Shown piece after piece: positions 45,910 through 57,884 of a DNA stretch of 64,000 bases. The stretch covers positions 29,858,001 to 29,922,000 of the forward strand of contig JAMJFZ010000239.1 in NCBI GenBank assembly GCA_026225945.1, read 5' to 3'. The notes under the pieces were generated by a model. The model made no database searches. It saw only the letters and a program-made list of their open reading frames with translations, and was not told the origin of the DNA. The stretch comes from Cricetomys ansorgei. Taxonomy: Eukaryota; Chordata; Mammalia; Rodentia; Nesomyidae. The position numbers and the translations under genes are program-made. Each line of letters starts with the position of its first letter. Position 1 is the first letter of the stretch.

Positions 45910-46650
45910 TCCTACCAGAAAGGCCCTGGAGAGGTAAGTCTGTGCTTAAAATGAACGATTCTTCTCTCAAAGGAGCAGTTCCTTAGATTCCCTTCCGCTG
46001 CCAAAGTTAAAGCCTATACATGGGTTTGAAGGGAAAAAAAAATCAATGTTGAATTAGGATGTCTTCTGTCGCTCTCCACCTTGTGTTCTGTGATGGAATC
46101 TCTTGCTGAACATGAATCCTGCCATTTCATCTAGGCTGACTGCTATCGTACTCCTTGGACCTTCCCGCCACTGCCTGCCAAACCACTGCCGGGTTATAGG
46201 AACAGCTGGCTTTTTATTCTAGTGCTGAGGATGGAAACTCAGGTCCTCTTATCCACTAAGCCGTTCATCTTTCGAGACTCCTGACTACTTTTTAAGTCAT
46301 AAAATCTTATTAGTCGTTAATCTTCAGTCTTATTTCAAAATGTAAAGAAGAAATAGTTGGGGGGTGGGGTGGGTAGAGGGAGGAAATAAAGAAGAAAAAC
46401 AACTTTAGCGCATTCTTTTTTGAATATGTAGCTGTGATAAGATTAAGACATATGTAATATTTTCAACAGGTGCAAAAAAATTGAAGCTGAGAAAACTTGA
46501 CTATGTTCATCAACCTCTATGACTACGTAAGAGAGATAGCAAGTCTGTTTTCTTTCTAATCCCCTAGGTTCCCCTGAAGGGAGCAAACAGACCTGTTCTG
46601 TCCTGTTCATGGTTTTCATTTTCTACCTGACTCCATCTTCACAACTTGGG
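45910..46650. other. Unique DNA
   Basis: A G-rich patch (GGGGGGTGGGGTGGG) lies near 46359-46375. No gene recognised. Confidence 0.45.
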
Positions 46651-46654
46651 GAAA

Positions 46655-46798
46655 ATGTTACATCATTATTCCTATGTTGTCAATTAGAAAACTAAGGTTC
46701 AGAGCAGGGAAAATGATCCCCAAGTCAAGTTAAATCAGCAAGACAAGGATAGAATTAAATACCTGGATTCACATTCTGTTCTCTTTCCTCCACACCAA
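46655..46798 (-). mobile_element. MIR SINE
   Basis: GAAAACTAAGGTTCAGAGCA, GATCCCCAAGTCAAGTTAAA, AAGGATAGAATTAAATACC and a ATTCTGTTCTCTTTCC end follow antisense MIR. Confidence 0.75.
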
Positions 46799-46799
46799 A

Positions 46800-48525
46800 C
46801 TGTCTCCTCTCAAAGAAGCCAGGGGAGAAGTGAAAGGCTGTGTGAAACAGGTGGGGTAATTCTAAGAATCCCACTGTTTACTCCCGAGGGCTATTGAGTG
46901 CAGCGAGATAATTTCATGGAAAGTACCTTGAAAAATCTGACCCACTCCACCATCAGGCATCGTTATTAACCATTCAAAATCACTAAAGTTGAGATCACAT
47001 AGCTTTATAAAGTTCCACATGGTGATTGGAAATATGGAAGTACCATATAGCGAATTAATTGCTTAGACACCCTCCAAAAACCTAAACAATAGGAAGACAG
47101 CCTGACATTCTGAAGATCATGGTGCAGAGTTGGTTACACAGGCTGACTTTCTCCTCATGATATACGGTCCCTAGTGGCAGTGGAATAATTCACATTTTCA
47201 ATTTTTCTTGGATTTCATCATGAACTCAATCAAAAGTATGAAAGCCAGTATTTTAATATCCTTGCACGTAGTGAAAAATAAATAGTATGCCCCACTACCT
47301 GAACCCTTCAAGCATTTTTTATTTTCATTGTCTTCCCATTATATTGAGAGATTGTCAGAATTTTATCAGGAAGATCACCCAAACAAGCCAGAGCATTATT
47401 ACGGTGCCCGCAGAGCTGTAAGTCATGGAACGGATGAGTGATTAAAAGCCATAGAGTTGTGACAAGGACCATAAGGAGATCAGACAAGAAGTTACATGCC
47501 TTTAAAAGAAGGAGGAAAGAAGAAAAAAGAAAAAAAGAATCAGAATGGTTTAACCCCTTGCATACATTTGCAGTGTAAGCACTTTACTATTATTCGATTG
47601 ATATGCATGGTCCTTTGGGACTGGATTCCCTATAGCAAATAACTTACAAAGGACAAAATAGAAGAAAACAGAATTTATATGCAGAATGACCACTTAACTG
47701 TTGTCCTGACATTGGATCCACTAAGACAATACTATTTAATATCTGTAACACAAATATTGTGCTCTGATATTAATGCTGTTTTGTGGGTTGTTCATTGACA
47801 GTAGCTACACTTTCCTGGTTCACTGAATCATTTCAACTTGAAATGCATTTCTATTACATGTAAGATGCACAAAACTTAATTAAATGATTTCCACTTGTCC
47901 ATTTGTCAGGCATAAAGTATAGGGAGAGTGAAGATGACTCTTGAACAAATGCAAGCTCTAGAGTGAGAGAGAAACCATGAAGAGAATTTCTACAGTTAAA
48001 TGTATGTATAATGAATACCCGTGCCGTATGGCTAAAAAAGAGAATAGCAACAAATAACATTAACAGTATTCTCATAAACAGAGGAAAACAGTCATTACCA
48101 CGCATATATTTTTCTTTGTAGTAGTTGTTAACACATCTAAATTTTATAAAAGTCTTTTGATGGTTTTACAGTAAAAATAAAGTATTCATGATACATGTTT
48201 GCATACACATACTGTACATTTATAGGAGACACATGCACATCTATGCACATATTGGATAAGGTGCTGGGAATTTACCAAGGATGGTGCTCATGTTTAATAT
48301 GTTTTTAAAAGGGGACTTTATCACAGAGCTGCATCCCCTTTCCTGTGGAATAAATTCTTTAAGACATCGTTGAACAGCATGCTTTGAAACCCGCAAGGGG
48401 AAGGTCACTAACTTCATATCTGGCTCTTGAAAACTGATACAGATTTGCTGAATCCAGAAGACAGTTCATGACTCTAAAGACTGTGGGTAAATCATCTAAG
48501 GAATGCTGGGAGAAGGTGTTTGTAT
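46800..48525. other. Unique DNA
   Basis: A purine patch at 47502-47539 is all that stands out. Confidence 0.45.
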
Positions 48526-48532
48526 TGTTTTG

Positions 48533-48655
48533 ATTTTTTTTTAAATCAGGGTCTTGCTACATAGCACAGGCTGGTCCTAAACTCACAATCTTCCTGCCTT
48601 AGCCTTTGAATGCTAGGATTATATATGCACGTGCCACAATACCCAGCCAAGAGTA
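48533..48655 (-). mobile_element. B1/B4-like SINE
   Basis: T-rich start, TCAGGGTCTTGCTACATAGC, CAGGCTGGTCCTAAACTCAC and CCTGCCTTAGCC. Confidence 0.8.
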
Positions 48656-48987
48656 AATTCTGAAGTGCACATTCCATACAACCTGAATGTTGGATGGGAA
48701 AAGGAATCTGGAAATTGCAGATTCCCCAGTTAAAAAAGTAATCAAGTTGAGTCATAAACTATTCAGATGCTGTCTAAAGGTATGTAAGTTTTATTCTCTA
48801 ATCAATAGAAGCCAGAACTCAGCATCTGAGGCCCCTAAGCACTCAGATTTCCCTCTGAAAATAAGATGCTTCTGCCTCCAGGGTTTTGTATGACAAAGTT
48901 TTAGTTAAAAAATGAGATTTATTTGTTGAATGAAATGAAGGAAAATTTGAAAGGCAAATTGAGTTGGATCTAACAGATTCTCCCTAA

Positions 48988-49125
48988 TTCAGAGGTGTAG
49001 GCCTGTAATTCCTGCTTCTTGGGTGGTTGGTTGGGTAGCATCATACATTTAAGGTCTGCTTGGGCTACAAAAGGAGTTCAAGGCCAGCCTGAGAATCACA
49101 CAGAGACCCTACTTCAAAATAAAAG
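48988..49125 (+). mobile_element. B1-like SINE
   Basis: GGTGTAGGCCTGTAATTCC, AGTTCAAGGCCAGCCTGAG and GAGACCCTACTTCAAAATAA. Confidence 0.8.
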
Positions 49126-49137
49126 TGAAAAGAAGAC

Positions 49138-49202
49138 ATGGATGAAGGTCAACAGCAGAGCACTTACCCAGCACACAGGTCCCAGCCTCAATCCCACTAT
49201 AT
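49138..49202 (+). mobile_element. ID SINE fragment
   Basis: GGTCAACAGCAGAGCACTTA and CCCAGCACACAGGTCCCAGC match ID-type tRNA-like sequence. A TAATATAT low-complexity stretch (to about 49230) follows. Confidence 0.65.
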
Positions 49203-49234
49203 TAATATATTAATATATATAATATAATAAAAAT

Positions 49235-50500
49235 TACACACACATTGGCTTAAGGATTTGAAAAAAGAAAAACATCGGGGTAATCCATGGAGAATTGGTA
49301 ACAGGACATGAAAGAAAAGTAGATTTATTTAACAAAAGATCCATAAAACAACTGGTGTCTGTTGGGAATCAGGTGCCTCTGGAATATTCAGTGACAAACA
49401 TGAATCACAGATTTGATATTTAGTAAGACACTGTTGTTTCTCTTTTTCTATCACTACTAAAATAAGATATTAAAGAGGAAGGACAAGCCAGTGAATGGAT
49501 AACTTTTTCATTTTAGTAAGTGAAACACCTTTAAAAAGTTTAAGACAGCTTCTGATAATGTCCAAAGAAGTCAACAAGCATCACGTACACCAACACTACA
49601 AGCCATTCTTACACTTCCTTCTCATAGAGATTAAGTTATCGCCCCAACTGCTCGGTTCCTTGTGGGTGGGTTCCACACCCACACCCTGTGTTGTGTAATC
49701 TTACAGTGCCTCTGTAATGGGTGGAGTATGTTTCCCCAGACCAGGCAACTGCATTGACTAGTAGAATCAATGTGATGTAATGACTTGAATGATTTGGCGT
49801 GCCCTCCGGAGCACCTGAGAATTTTCCAGTGTTTTTTCCTGCTCCTCAGTTTGCACTTAAATCTAAAACACAGTCAGAACTCTGTGTTGTAATTTGAATC
49901 TGGAATGGCCTAGCCTCAAATAACCAGATTACAGCCCTGTGAATGCAAAGCTGGATAAAACACAGTAAAACACTAAGAGGTTTATGTCTAGTTGTTGTTT
50001 TTTTATGGCATTACTATAGTAATACCTGACTACAGTGGTTATTCTCTGAATACAGATATTTTTATTAAGATGGTAGTTTTCTTATAAAGCCACAACTACC
50101 CATCTTAAGCTGCTTTCTCAGTGACAGCGAAGTGATAACCAGGGGAAAGAGCTGCTTACCAATAAGGAACTGCACTGGGAAAGAAGAAAGTGCAAACCTT
50201 TCAAATAGTCTTAGCAATGGAATACAGTGCACTTTATCTTGCTTTCAAATTCATAAAATCTACGCAACCTAGGACACAGATCTAAAGGAAGTGGGTCAAG
50301 GTGAGCCAAGAACACAAATCATATTTCAAAAAATGCTGATGTTTTTGGTCTTCTTTATTATCATATACTGGTTATGCATTGTGGACTTTGCTATGAAATT
50401 TTCATACATGTGAATTCTGACCACATTTGTAACTCCCCAGACCCATCATTCATGCCCCTGATCACCTTTTTCTTGTCTCTCTTCTTACTCTAGAAGAGGG
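49235..50500. other. Unique DNA
   Basis: Nothing recognised, apart from a faint L1-like patch at 50390-50470. Confidence 0.4.
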
Positions 50501-50504
50501 AAGG

Positions 50505-50580
50505 AGGCAAGAGTTATAACTCAGTGGGAGAACACTTATCTCTCAAAATCTCCACTGCATCTAGTAGAGGACCCTGTGCC
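50505..50580 (+). mobile_element. ID-like SINE fragment
   Basis: AGTTATAACTCAGTGGGAGA and ACACTTATCTCTC resemble the ID 5' half. Confidence 0.5.
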
Positions 50581-50676
50581 TATCTCACTATCTCTGGGCT
50601 TTCTGTTGCTATAAATATATATATTTCATGTCTCACAGGTAACTATCAGATAACCCTTCCCTTGATTCAAACTTCA

Positions 50677-50800
50677 ACATTGGGGATAAGGAGAAGAAAG
50701 AAAATAAGGAAGGGAGAGAGAGAGAGGCTGAGTGAAGAAGGGAGAGAGGAAGGGAATGAAAGAGAGAGGAAAAGAAAAAATATGAGGAGAAGAAGTTGTG
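50677..50800 (+). repeat. Polypurine tract
   Basis: About 120 bp of A/G-rich GGGAGAGAG and GGAAGGG units. The Arg/Glu-rich 128-codon plus frame and its Ser/Leu/Pro-rich opposite frame across it are composition artefacts. Confidence 0.92.
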
Positions 50801-50804
50801 GTCT

Positions 50805-51995
50805 CAATTACCTGTTTCCTAATTATAAGGTGTTCAAAGAGAAGACTCAGCAAGGACTGAGTGACCATAGGCCAGGATGTGATTGTCCCAGTGAGACGGG
50901 AGATGGGTAAAGATGAGGTGTCTTTAGTAAGATGCTTCCTAAGTAACAAGCCCTCACACATTTCATGAATAAGTAAGAGAGACATCTGGCTTTGGTTCCA
51001 AGAGACATGCTAAGCTGAGAATAGGAGTTCTGAAAATTTGCCTTCTTCTAAGGAACTTCTTAACGGACACATAGGAAAGGAAGATCTGATACACTGAATA
51101 CATGTGTGTCATAAAATATACATGTCCAAGGTGACAGACAAGACAAAAACATATGGCAATGAGCTAGGCACAGAGCCTGAACCTTCTGCTATGGGAGATG
51201 TGGGGAATTCTTCCTTACTATTCAGTGACGTGCTAAGCATGCACAGTGACCTCATCCAACAATAGTACTCTATGGTGAGTATTTGTAAATATACATAAAA
51301 TTATAGAACTGAACCATACAGACAACGATATTGACTAAACATAAATATGCATATAAACATATTAAGTATGTCATTCAAAACCTCTTTCCAAGTATTAAAT
51401 AACAAACATCTTAAACATAGCAAAAACTGGAGTTAGCAAATGCACTCTGGCTCTGTTTTGCTCTGTGTGCACATTCATTCTGCATGCAGTACATTACTTC
51501 CTTGGAAGCCTGTGCTGCATACACTCAAAAGAGAGGGACAAGAACGTAGATGAGCCGACTCAGCTATCTCAGGCTTCCTTCTCTGGTCTCGATAAGAAGG
51601 GGAGTCCCAAAGGGAATGGAGAAAAGTCAGTGCTAGAAAACAAAGGAAATCAGTTTTGAACCTCAGTCCTGCTTTGCTTCAGGGATATTCTCTAGTCTCT
51701 CCGCTTCCTTCACTCTTACTTCCTGGTTTGCAGACCCAAGAGCTGAAGTTTCTGGGATACTTGCTTCTACCTTTGGTCTCTTATCACATGATGTTATTCT
51801 CTTCCTGCTTTTTCACAATCGACATATTTTCATTGTGTAGTTTTCAGGCTTCCAGTGAATTTTCTGTTTTGGCTATTACATTTTTAGGTGCTAAGACTTT
51901 CTAGTTCAATAAGTGTTTGTTTAAAAGTTATAAAAACGATAAAATACACCATGCATTATACAATATTATCATTAAGATTTCGTGGACACATTTTG
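50805..51995. other. Unique DNA
   Basis: Short frames at 51465-51659 and 51656-51904 overlap end to start but show no recognisable product. Confidence 0.4.
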
Positions 51996-51997
51996 TT

Positions 51998-52375
51998 TTG
52001 TGTGTGTGTGTGTGTGTGTTGTGTTATATGATGTTTGTGCATATGGTATATGTATTTGTTAGCATTGGAGTGTACATACATTGTGTTTGTGACGGTCAGA
52101 GAATGACACTGGGGATGCCACCTCCATCACCTTACCACCTGTACTCTTTTGAACAGAGTCTCTTTTTGAATCTGTAGCTCATGGGTTCATCTTGGCTAGC
52201 TGACAGTGAATTCCAGCAACCTACTTATCTCTGCCATCCATCACCAACAACACTGGGGTGACAAGCACATACAGTCATGCCCTGCTTTTGGGGGGTTTCT
52301 GAGTATCCAGTCTCAGGTCTTCATGGTTTAGTGGTGGGCACTCTTCCAGCTCAATCACCCCCAATCCTCCTTGGG
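51998..52375 (-). mobile_element. Composite B4-type SINE with (TG)n
   Basis: TG run 51999-52019, GGTCAGAGAATGACACTGGG, CAGAGTCTCTTTTTGAATC, CTTGGCTAGCTGACAGTG and a decayed antisense tRNA-like end with CTTCCAGCTCAATCACCCCC. Confidence 0.7.
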
Positions 52376-52379
52376 TATT

Positions 52380-53715
52380 TTCATTCCTTTGATTTACATA
52401 TGTATTTTTGACTAAGTCTACCAACATCAACTAAACTATTTGTTTTTTTTAATGGAAATATTCCCTCTTCATTGACTAATTTGAAAAAAAGCTGATAACC
52501 TTGAGATATTGAGCTATCTAATTCATATACATTTTGTGTGCGTGTGTGTGTGTCTATTGACATCAATTTAGCTTTGGAATTTTTGATATGAAATATAAAT
52601 GCATGTGTAACAGACACATAACAAACATACCACTAACATACACATTCAGGCCCCTCCACACCACTCACATACACATACATGCACATCTGTATAGGGCTAA
52701 ATATAGGTTCCTCTGCTATCTAAAGTCTATCCAGTACTAAAATTCTACTTAGGACAAGCAAAGGGGCAATCCTTTCTATTCTTGGATGTCTTGAGAAATA
52801 CTGGGAGGTTGTGCTGTCTGTCTCTTGTGCCCTAACCCAGGTAGGGATTAGAAGATAAAGTCTAACTTCCTACAGCATTCCTTCTCCCTTCCCAACAAGC
52901 TCTGCTTCTCTTCATATTTGCATCATATTAGTAAACTCTCTTCACATGTTGATAAATCCTAAGAGTTATTCTCAGATAATGACAGTCTTAGATTCACTCG
53001 GGTTGGTAGTTAGGTATGGGTGGAAGATAATATTTCAAATTGCCAACCTGTAACCTGATGGCTTCAGGAAAGTTAAGAAAACAACAGACACAATTATGTG
53101 GACTTAAAGAAACTAAGAATTTCATTCAAGAATGAAATGTAGAGTTTTCTAAAATGAGAGCCTCGTAATACACGTAGGCGAACAGTTCTAAGTGACAGAT
53201 ACCTAGCGCGCCACAGGGAAGTTCGGGGTGGGGACATCAGGAAACAACACAGTGTAAGACTCAATGAAGGAAACAACAAAAAGAAGAGGCTTGGACTACA
53301 CAGGCAAATTTAATCAGGATATAAACAAAAAAAAGGCTATTTCCAGATAAAAACAAAACTGCATGAACACAGGACCAAATAACCCAAACAAAATAAACTT
53401 GCATGACTTTTCCACAAAGTAAATATACATTTGAAGGAAATTTAAGTTTGGGATGCTTTCAGGCTATTGAGTCGCAGAGGGAAAAGAGGCAGTCCACTTG
53501 AACAGACCCGGTGACCTTTCCCCCACGTGTGTCATAGATTTACTCAGTGAACAAGTGTCACAAAGGATAGCATAATGTGACTCAGCACTGGCCAATATTT
53601 GTGGAGCGTCAATAGTATCTACACGTTTCCGACTGTAGAGTGAGTGTACTTTAAAAAAAAAAACAGCATTGGCAAAGTGATTATGGAAAAAATAGTAAAC
53701 ACAAACAAAACAAAG
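52380..53715. other. Unique DNA; 53440-53640 richer in G+C and CpG
   Basis: No gene or repeat recognised. The 200 bp around 53500 stand out mildly in composition, with several CpG sites and an E-box CACGTG at about 53524. Confidence 0.4.
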
Positions 53716-53724
53716 GAACAGTGG

Positions 53725-54060
53725 GGGAAGTGAGGGGTGCCTGGGAAGTTCCCACGGGTGATGGTGTCATGGGAGATGATGAGACCTTTGCCAGGTGGGA
53801 CCTACCCAGAGGAAGCAGTGTCCTGGGGTTCAGGCCTCGAGGTTTACGACCTAGCCCTACTCTCAGTCCTCTCTCTGACTACTGACTCACTTGATTACTG
53901 GTCCACCAAGAGGTGAGCAAGCAGCTGCCTCACGCCCCTGCCGCCCATAAAGCTGCCCTAGTCATGCCTTCTCAGCCATGATGGACTATAACCCTTCACG
54001 GGCTGAAATAAATCCTTCTTTCCTAAATTGCTTCTTATCAGGTATCTGGCCCAAAAGAAA
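53725..54060 (+). mobile_element. Solo LTR-like element, MaLR type
   Basis: CAGCTGCCTCACGCCCCTGC, GCCATGATGGACTATAACCC, GCTGAAATAAATCCTTC (AATAAA signal) and CCTAAATTGCTTCTTATCAG give the 3' half of an old rodent LTR. An A run at 54058-54074 follows. Confidence 0.65.
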
Positions 54061-54611
54061 AAAAAAAAAAAAAAGTAACTAATACACTTAGAAAGTAAAG
54101 AGAGAGAGAGTATGGACTCCATTGAAGAAAAGAAATGAGCATTTGTGAAACTGCAAAAGATAATAAAGTAGCACCAAATTTATAAATGCCAGATATTGAA
54201 ATGAGGGCAGGGACAAGTGGCAATTCAGACAGCCTCTGTTTTCTTACTAGGAGACAATGTTGTTTTGAAATGGACAAGCCTGTGACCAGGAATTACAGAG
54301 TACCATTCCCATGAAAAAGAATTCTAAAGTTACAGTGGCAATTTGCTTCCAACAGTAAGATTGGCATGTCAGAAGGCTGGGGTAGAAATATTTCCTATTG
54401 ATTGCCATGCCTTTCTATAAAATTAGATTGCCATTTATTTTTTAAATGATCTATAAAGATCTGAAGCAAGATTTATTTTTCATAAAAGGACTAAGTATGC
54501 GCTTGTATAATCAGAAAAACAATACACAGAACTAAATAAAACATAAAGACCCCAAAATATCAAAAGCCTCCATCAAACTAACGAGTTATCAAAATACCTA
54601 AATAGAATGGG

Positions 54612-54727
54612 TAATATAACCAGGATTTAGTGGCACACATTTATAATCCTAGCACTCAGAAGCTAGAGCAGAGAATTGAAGAGTTTGAGGCTAGCTTGAG
54701 TTATAATGAGACCCTGTGTAAAATAAA
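54612..54727 (+). mobile_element. B1/B4-like SINE, target of the ERV insertion
   Basis: CAGGATTTAGTGGCACACAT, TATAATCCTAGCACTCAG, GAGTTTGAGGCTAGCTTGAG and GAGACCCTGTG. Its A-rich tail is where the endogenous retrovirus integrated. Confidence 0.8.
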
Positions 54728-54733
54728 AGTCTA

Positions 54734-55052
54734 TGTTGTGGAAGTTTATTTTTAGTTGTGCTTAAAATAATTGTTTTTGTGTACTGCTAGAAAAAGGGAT
54801 CCATAGGGCTTTGGCATTTTGTATTGTTTGCAGGTGATGGTTTTTTGTGATACGTGTTTGATCGATTATGATTTGCACCTGAGGAGTTCTGAATGAATTA
54901 AAGCACCTGAGCTCAGATGCTCAGGGTTCTACTGTCGAGGATGGTGCTTGCCATTATGGTGGTTCCCTCTGCTGAGGTCTGGCAGGGATTGCACCAATGA
55001 ATATGCCTCCTTGTCCTGTTTGGTAAGCTGCCACAGCAAGTGTACCACTACA
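54734..55052 (+). repeat. 5' LTR of the ERV
   Basis: Starts TGTTGTGG and ends CCACTACA. By eye it differs from the 3' LTR at roughly 40 positions plus small indels (about 85-88% identical). Since the two LTRs were identical at integration, the insertion is old. Confidence 0.88.
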
Positions 55053-56504
55053 AATAAAGTACCAACTACCAACATGGGGCAGGACATCACACCAGATAAT
55101 CCAATGTGGAGACAAGGAAGAGAGAAAGACACTCTAGACCTCAGAGTCTGGTAAAACATGCTTAAAGAAGCTACCAGAAGACAGAAATTAAGGTATTAAT
55201 TGAAGGCTCCTGAAGGAAGAGGCGAGAAAGGAAATAAACCTCTATGAAGAGAAAAGGCTGTGAAGTTAATAAATAAATGAGAAAGACGCTCTGAGGTGAA
55301 AGCCATGTTTCAGACAGATGTTTGAGATGAATTTCCATGGTGACAACAGAGTTCAGCTGCTGACAGGGAAGAAGTAAGGTTTTGATGGCTTTTCCTGATC
55401 ATGGAACCTACACTTCCTCCTGCCACTGGTGGAAATCAGGGCACAGGAAATGGAAACCAGAGTGTACTGTTCTATAAACTGAGTTTGTTGATGACTTTTT
55501 TTTTTTTTTTTTTTTTTAGTGAAGCCCAAGTGGGTCTTGTGTTTGAGATCTATGAGGAAGGGTGTGTTTCCCCAGAGCATTGGTGAGAAAGAACGCCAAA
55601 CTGCCAGAACCTTTCAGCCAGAAATTCCGCCCACTGGCCCAGGAACCTCTGCTGTTGTGGAAGTCGAAGCTTAGAGCCAAGAAGCCACTTAGTTGTATTG
55701 AACAGTGTTTTGTTTTGTTTTGTTTTGTTTTTCCTGCAAACCTGACTACAAGCAGTTCAGACACTGGTGATGATGATGAGAACTCCATCTCATGAAGGAA
55801 CCCTTCCTGCAGACAAGATGACCGGTTGTTTTTCCAGCAAACCGGACTCTGTCTTAAAATCTGGAAAATGTTTCCTCAGGGTCAGCACAAAGAAACTGTC
55901 TTCCAGAACTGGCCAAGGTTGTACCTCGCACTGGCAGCTGAACTTGGTACTCAGGTGCTGCTGGTTTTGAAAGGTTCTTTGGAGAGCAACTGAGACTCAG
56001 CACTGTGAGATGCCGTTGGTGAAGCTGCAGCCTCAATAGTTGTTGAAGGCCCAGATGAAGGGGCCATGTAAAGAAGTTGAGGTTTGACACTATGAATAAA
56101 GCTTATGAGAGGCTATTGGTGAAAGTGCAGCCCAGTTGCAGCAAGGGACCCCAGCATTCTGAAGATGCCAGTGCCATGGGATGACCACCAAGAACAGCAG
56201 CAGCAGTGGAGCCAGCCAGAGCCTGGAGGACAAGCTGTGTGTGCTGCAGAAGACAGACCCAGAGAACTGACCCATGCCCTTTGGAGGAGCGCATAAGATG
56301 GTGAGTGAATTCCAGATAATTGGACATTGATATTGTTTTTCTGCTGTCCAGAGACATTGTGAAAAGCTTGATAGATGTTTGGTTTCATTTGGTCATGTGC
56401 ATTAGAAGCTTCATAATTGTTCCTCTTGTAAATGGTTTTGCTGGTATAGTGTTAAATTGTGTTATAAAGGTAAAACAATTTTTTTTTATACAGGAAGGAG
56501 GAAT
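55053..56504 (+). other. ERV internal region, no intact retroviral gene
   Basis: The interior contains frames of up to about 90 codons on either strand, a T run at 55497-55518 and a (TTTTG)n patch at about 55707-55732. I recognise no gag, protease, reverse transcriptase or envelope motif. The last 13 bases before the 3' LTR are the polypurine tract. Confidence 0.75.
55063..55080 (+). promoter_or_regulatory. Degenerate primer-binding site, tRNA-Lys-like
   Basis: The right 12 bases, CCAACATGGGGC, match the tRNA-Lys1,2-type site with one mismatch. The left 6 are poor, and the site lies 10 bp from the LTR, further than usual. Confidence 0.45.
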
Positions 56505-56823
56505 TGTTGTGGAAGTTTATTTTTAGTTGTGTTTAAATTAATTGTTTCTGTGCACTGCTGGAAAAAGGGATGCATAGGTCTTCAAATTTTGTATTGTTTG
56601 CAGGTGTTGGATTTCTTGTGTGGCTTGTTTGAATATTTATGATCTGGACCTGAGGAATTCTGAGTGAATAAAAGCACCTGAGCTCAGATGCTCAGGGTTC
56701 CATTGTCGAGGATGGTGCTTGCCATGATGGTGGTTCCATCTGCTGAGGTCTGGCAGGGATCACACCAATGAATATGCTTTCTTGTCCTATTTGGTAATCT
56801 GTCACAGTAGGTGTACTACTACA
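56505..56823 (+). repeat. 3' LTR of the ERV
   Basis: The same 319-bp LTR, ending CTACTACA and followed at once by the AGTCTA duplication. Confidence 0.88.
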
Positions 56824-57344
56824 AGTCTAAGTGTTCAAAACTGAACAAATGAGGCACTGCATACTAGATGAGATAAAAGAAATAAATTATCATGTGATAA
56901 ATAAAATCAAGACCCAGAGATTATTTCTAATATTTAGAAAACATACTTTAGCAATTTGGTCAACAGTACTTATTCAACATACTCTATACTACTTTATCAG
57001 GGTTCTCTTTTATCTTATAAAAGATGAGTGGAAAGAAGCAAGCATTTACTGAACACCTCTCAGTTAACTGTTTAGGTATGGCTCTACATGTAAGATTCAA
57101 AATTTGATGTAACTCATTCCAGTGCCCGCTCAAAGGAGATCATAGTGAGACTTGTATCTCTTTACATAGATGGTTAGTGATGGGCAAGAATATTTCTTAA
57201 TTTTACCGTTATCACTTTGTTAATGCTTACTCTTAGTGATTATACTTTTCAGTCCACAAAATCATCAGTATTGATTCTAAGATATACATGCAACTAACTA
57301 TACTCTGCTTAGCTAGCTCTAGACAAGTAGCATAAAGGCTGGTG

Positions 57345-57728
57345 AAGGCATCCTACAGTTGGCAACTTTACTTTATATGTCCAAAGTGACTTTGCAGCTG
57401 TGATTAAGGATGTTTCTTTTATCTGGGCATGCTCCGCATACTGATAAGAAGCCTTAACAGACGGAAGAGAAGCAGAAGAGGCAGAAGAGGCAGAGAGAGA
57501 TTGCAGAGTCAAGTTTGAAAGCAGAAGGAAAGAAGGCTACTGCTGCCAGAAACCTAAAGGGTTTTCCCCTAGTCTCCAGAGAAAGGAAGTCCTGCACACA
57601 CCCTGATTTTAGCCTAGGGAGACCCTTTTGGACTTCTGATCTCCAGCACTATGAAATGATGAATTTCTGTGATTTCAGGATAACTCAGTTGTGTGGCAAT
57701 TTGTCACAGCACAACTAGAAAATTAGTA
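57345..57728 (+). mobile_element. MLT1-like MaLR LTR
   Basis: AAAGTGACTTTGCAGCTGTG and ATTAAGGATG, later CCCTGATTTTAGCC, GGACTTCTGATCTCCAGCAC, TGAATTTCTGTG and GCAATTTGTCACAGCAC, then AAAATTAGTATG. This is the conserved order of ancient mammalian MaLR LTRs. Confidence 0.75.
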
Positions 57729-57744
57729 TGAACCCTCCTTCGGA

Positions 57745-57880
57745 ATTGGAATGACATAGCTTAAGTCTTGTTTCTGCTGTGTGATTTGGGGCAGGATTCA
57801 TAACCTCTACCAGTCTCTGCTTCATTATCTACAAAGTTTGGGACCATAAAAGCCTCTATTGACACAACTGTGGTGATCAT
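57745..57880 (+). mobile_element. MIR SINE
   Basis: GTGTGATTTGGGGCAGGATT, CATAACCTCTACCAGTCTCT and GCTTCATTATCTACAAAGTT follow MIR sense order. Confidence 0.75.
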
Positions 57881-57884
57881 TAAC

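Larger units (their letters stand above)
54734..56823 (+). mobile_element. Complete two-LTR non-autonomous ERV (mys-like, ERVK-type)
   Basis: An old endogenous retroviral copy of 2090 bp: 5' LTR 54734-55052, internal region 55053-56504, 3' LTR 56505-56823. Both LTRs are 319 bp and open TGTTGTGG and close CTACA. The insertion is flanked by AGTCTA on both sides (54728-54733, 56824-56829), a 6-bp duplication typical of ERVK-class integration. A purine tract AGGAAGGAGGAA precedes the 3' LTR. Downstream of the 5' LTR, CCAACATGGGGC (55069-55080) resembles the end of a tRNA-Lys primer-binding site. The 1.45-kb interior is too short for gag-pol-env and has only short broken frames, so the element relied on other proteins. 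The mys family of cricetid rodents is the closest match I know; that name is inferred. Confidence 0.88.

Noticed and set aside
45495..45986. 163-codon plus-strand open frame
   Set aside because: Its second half contains a MIR core, the start lies after a T-rich run, and no domain, splice site or Kozak context supports it.
50524..50910. 128-codon Arg/Glu-rich frame
   Set aside because: Runs through a polypurine tract; charged low-complexity sequence is the expected artefact.
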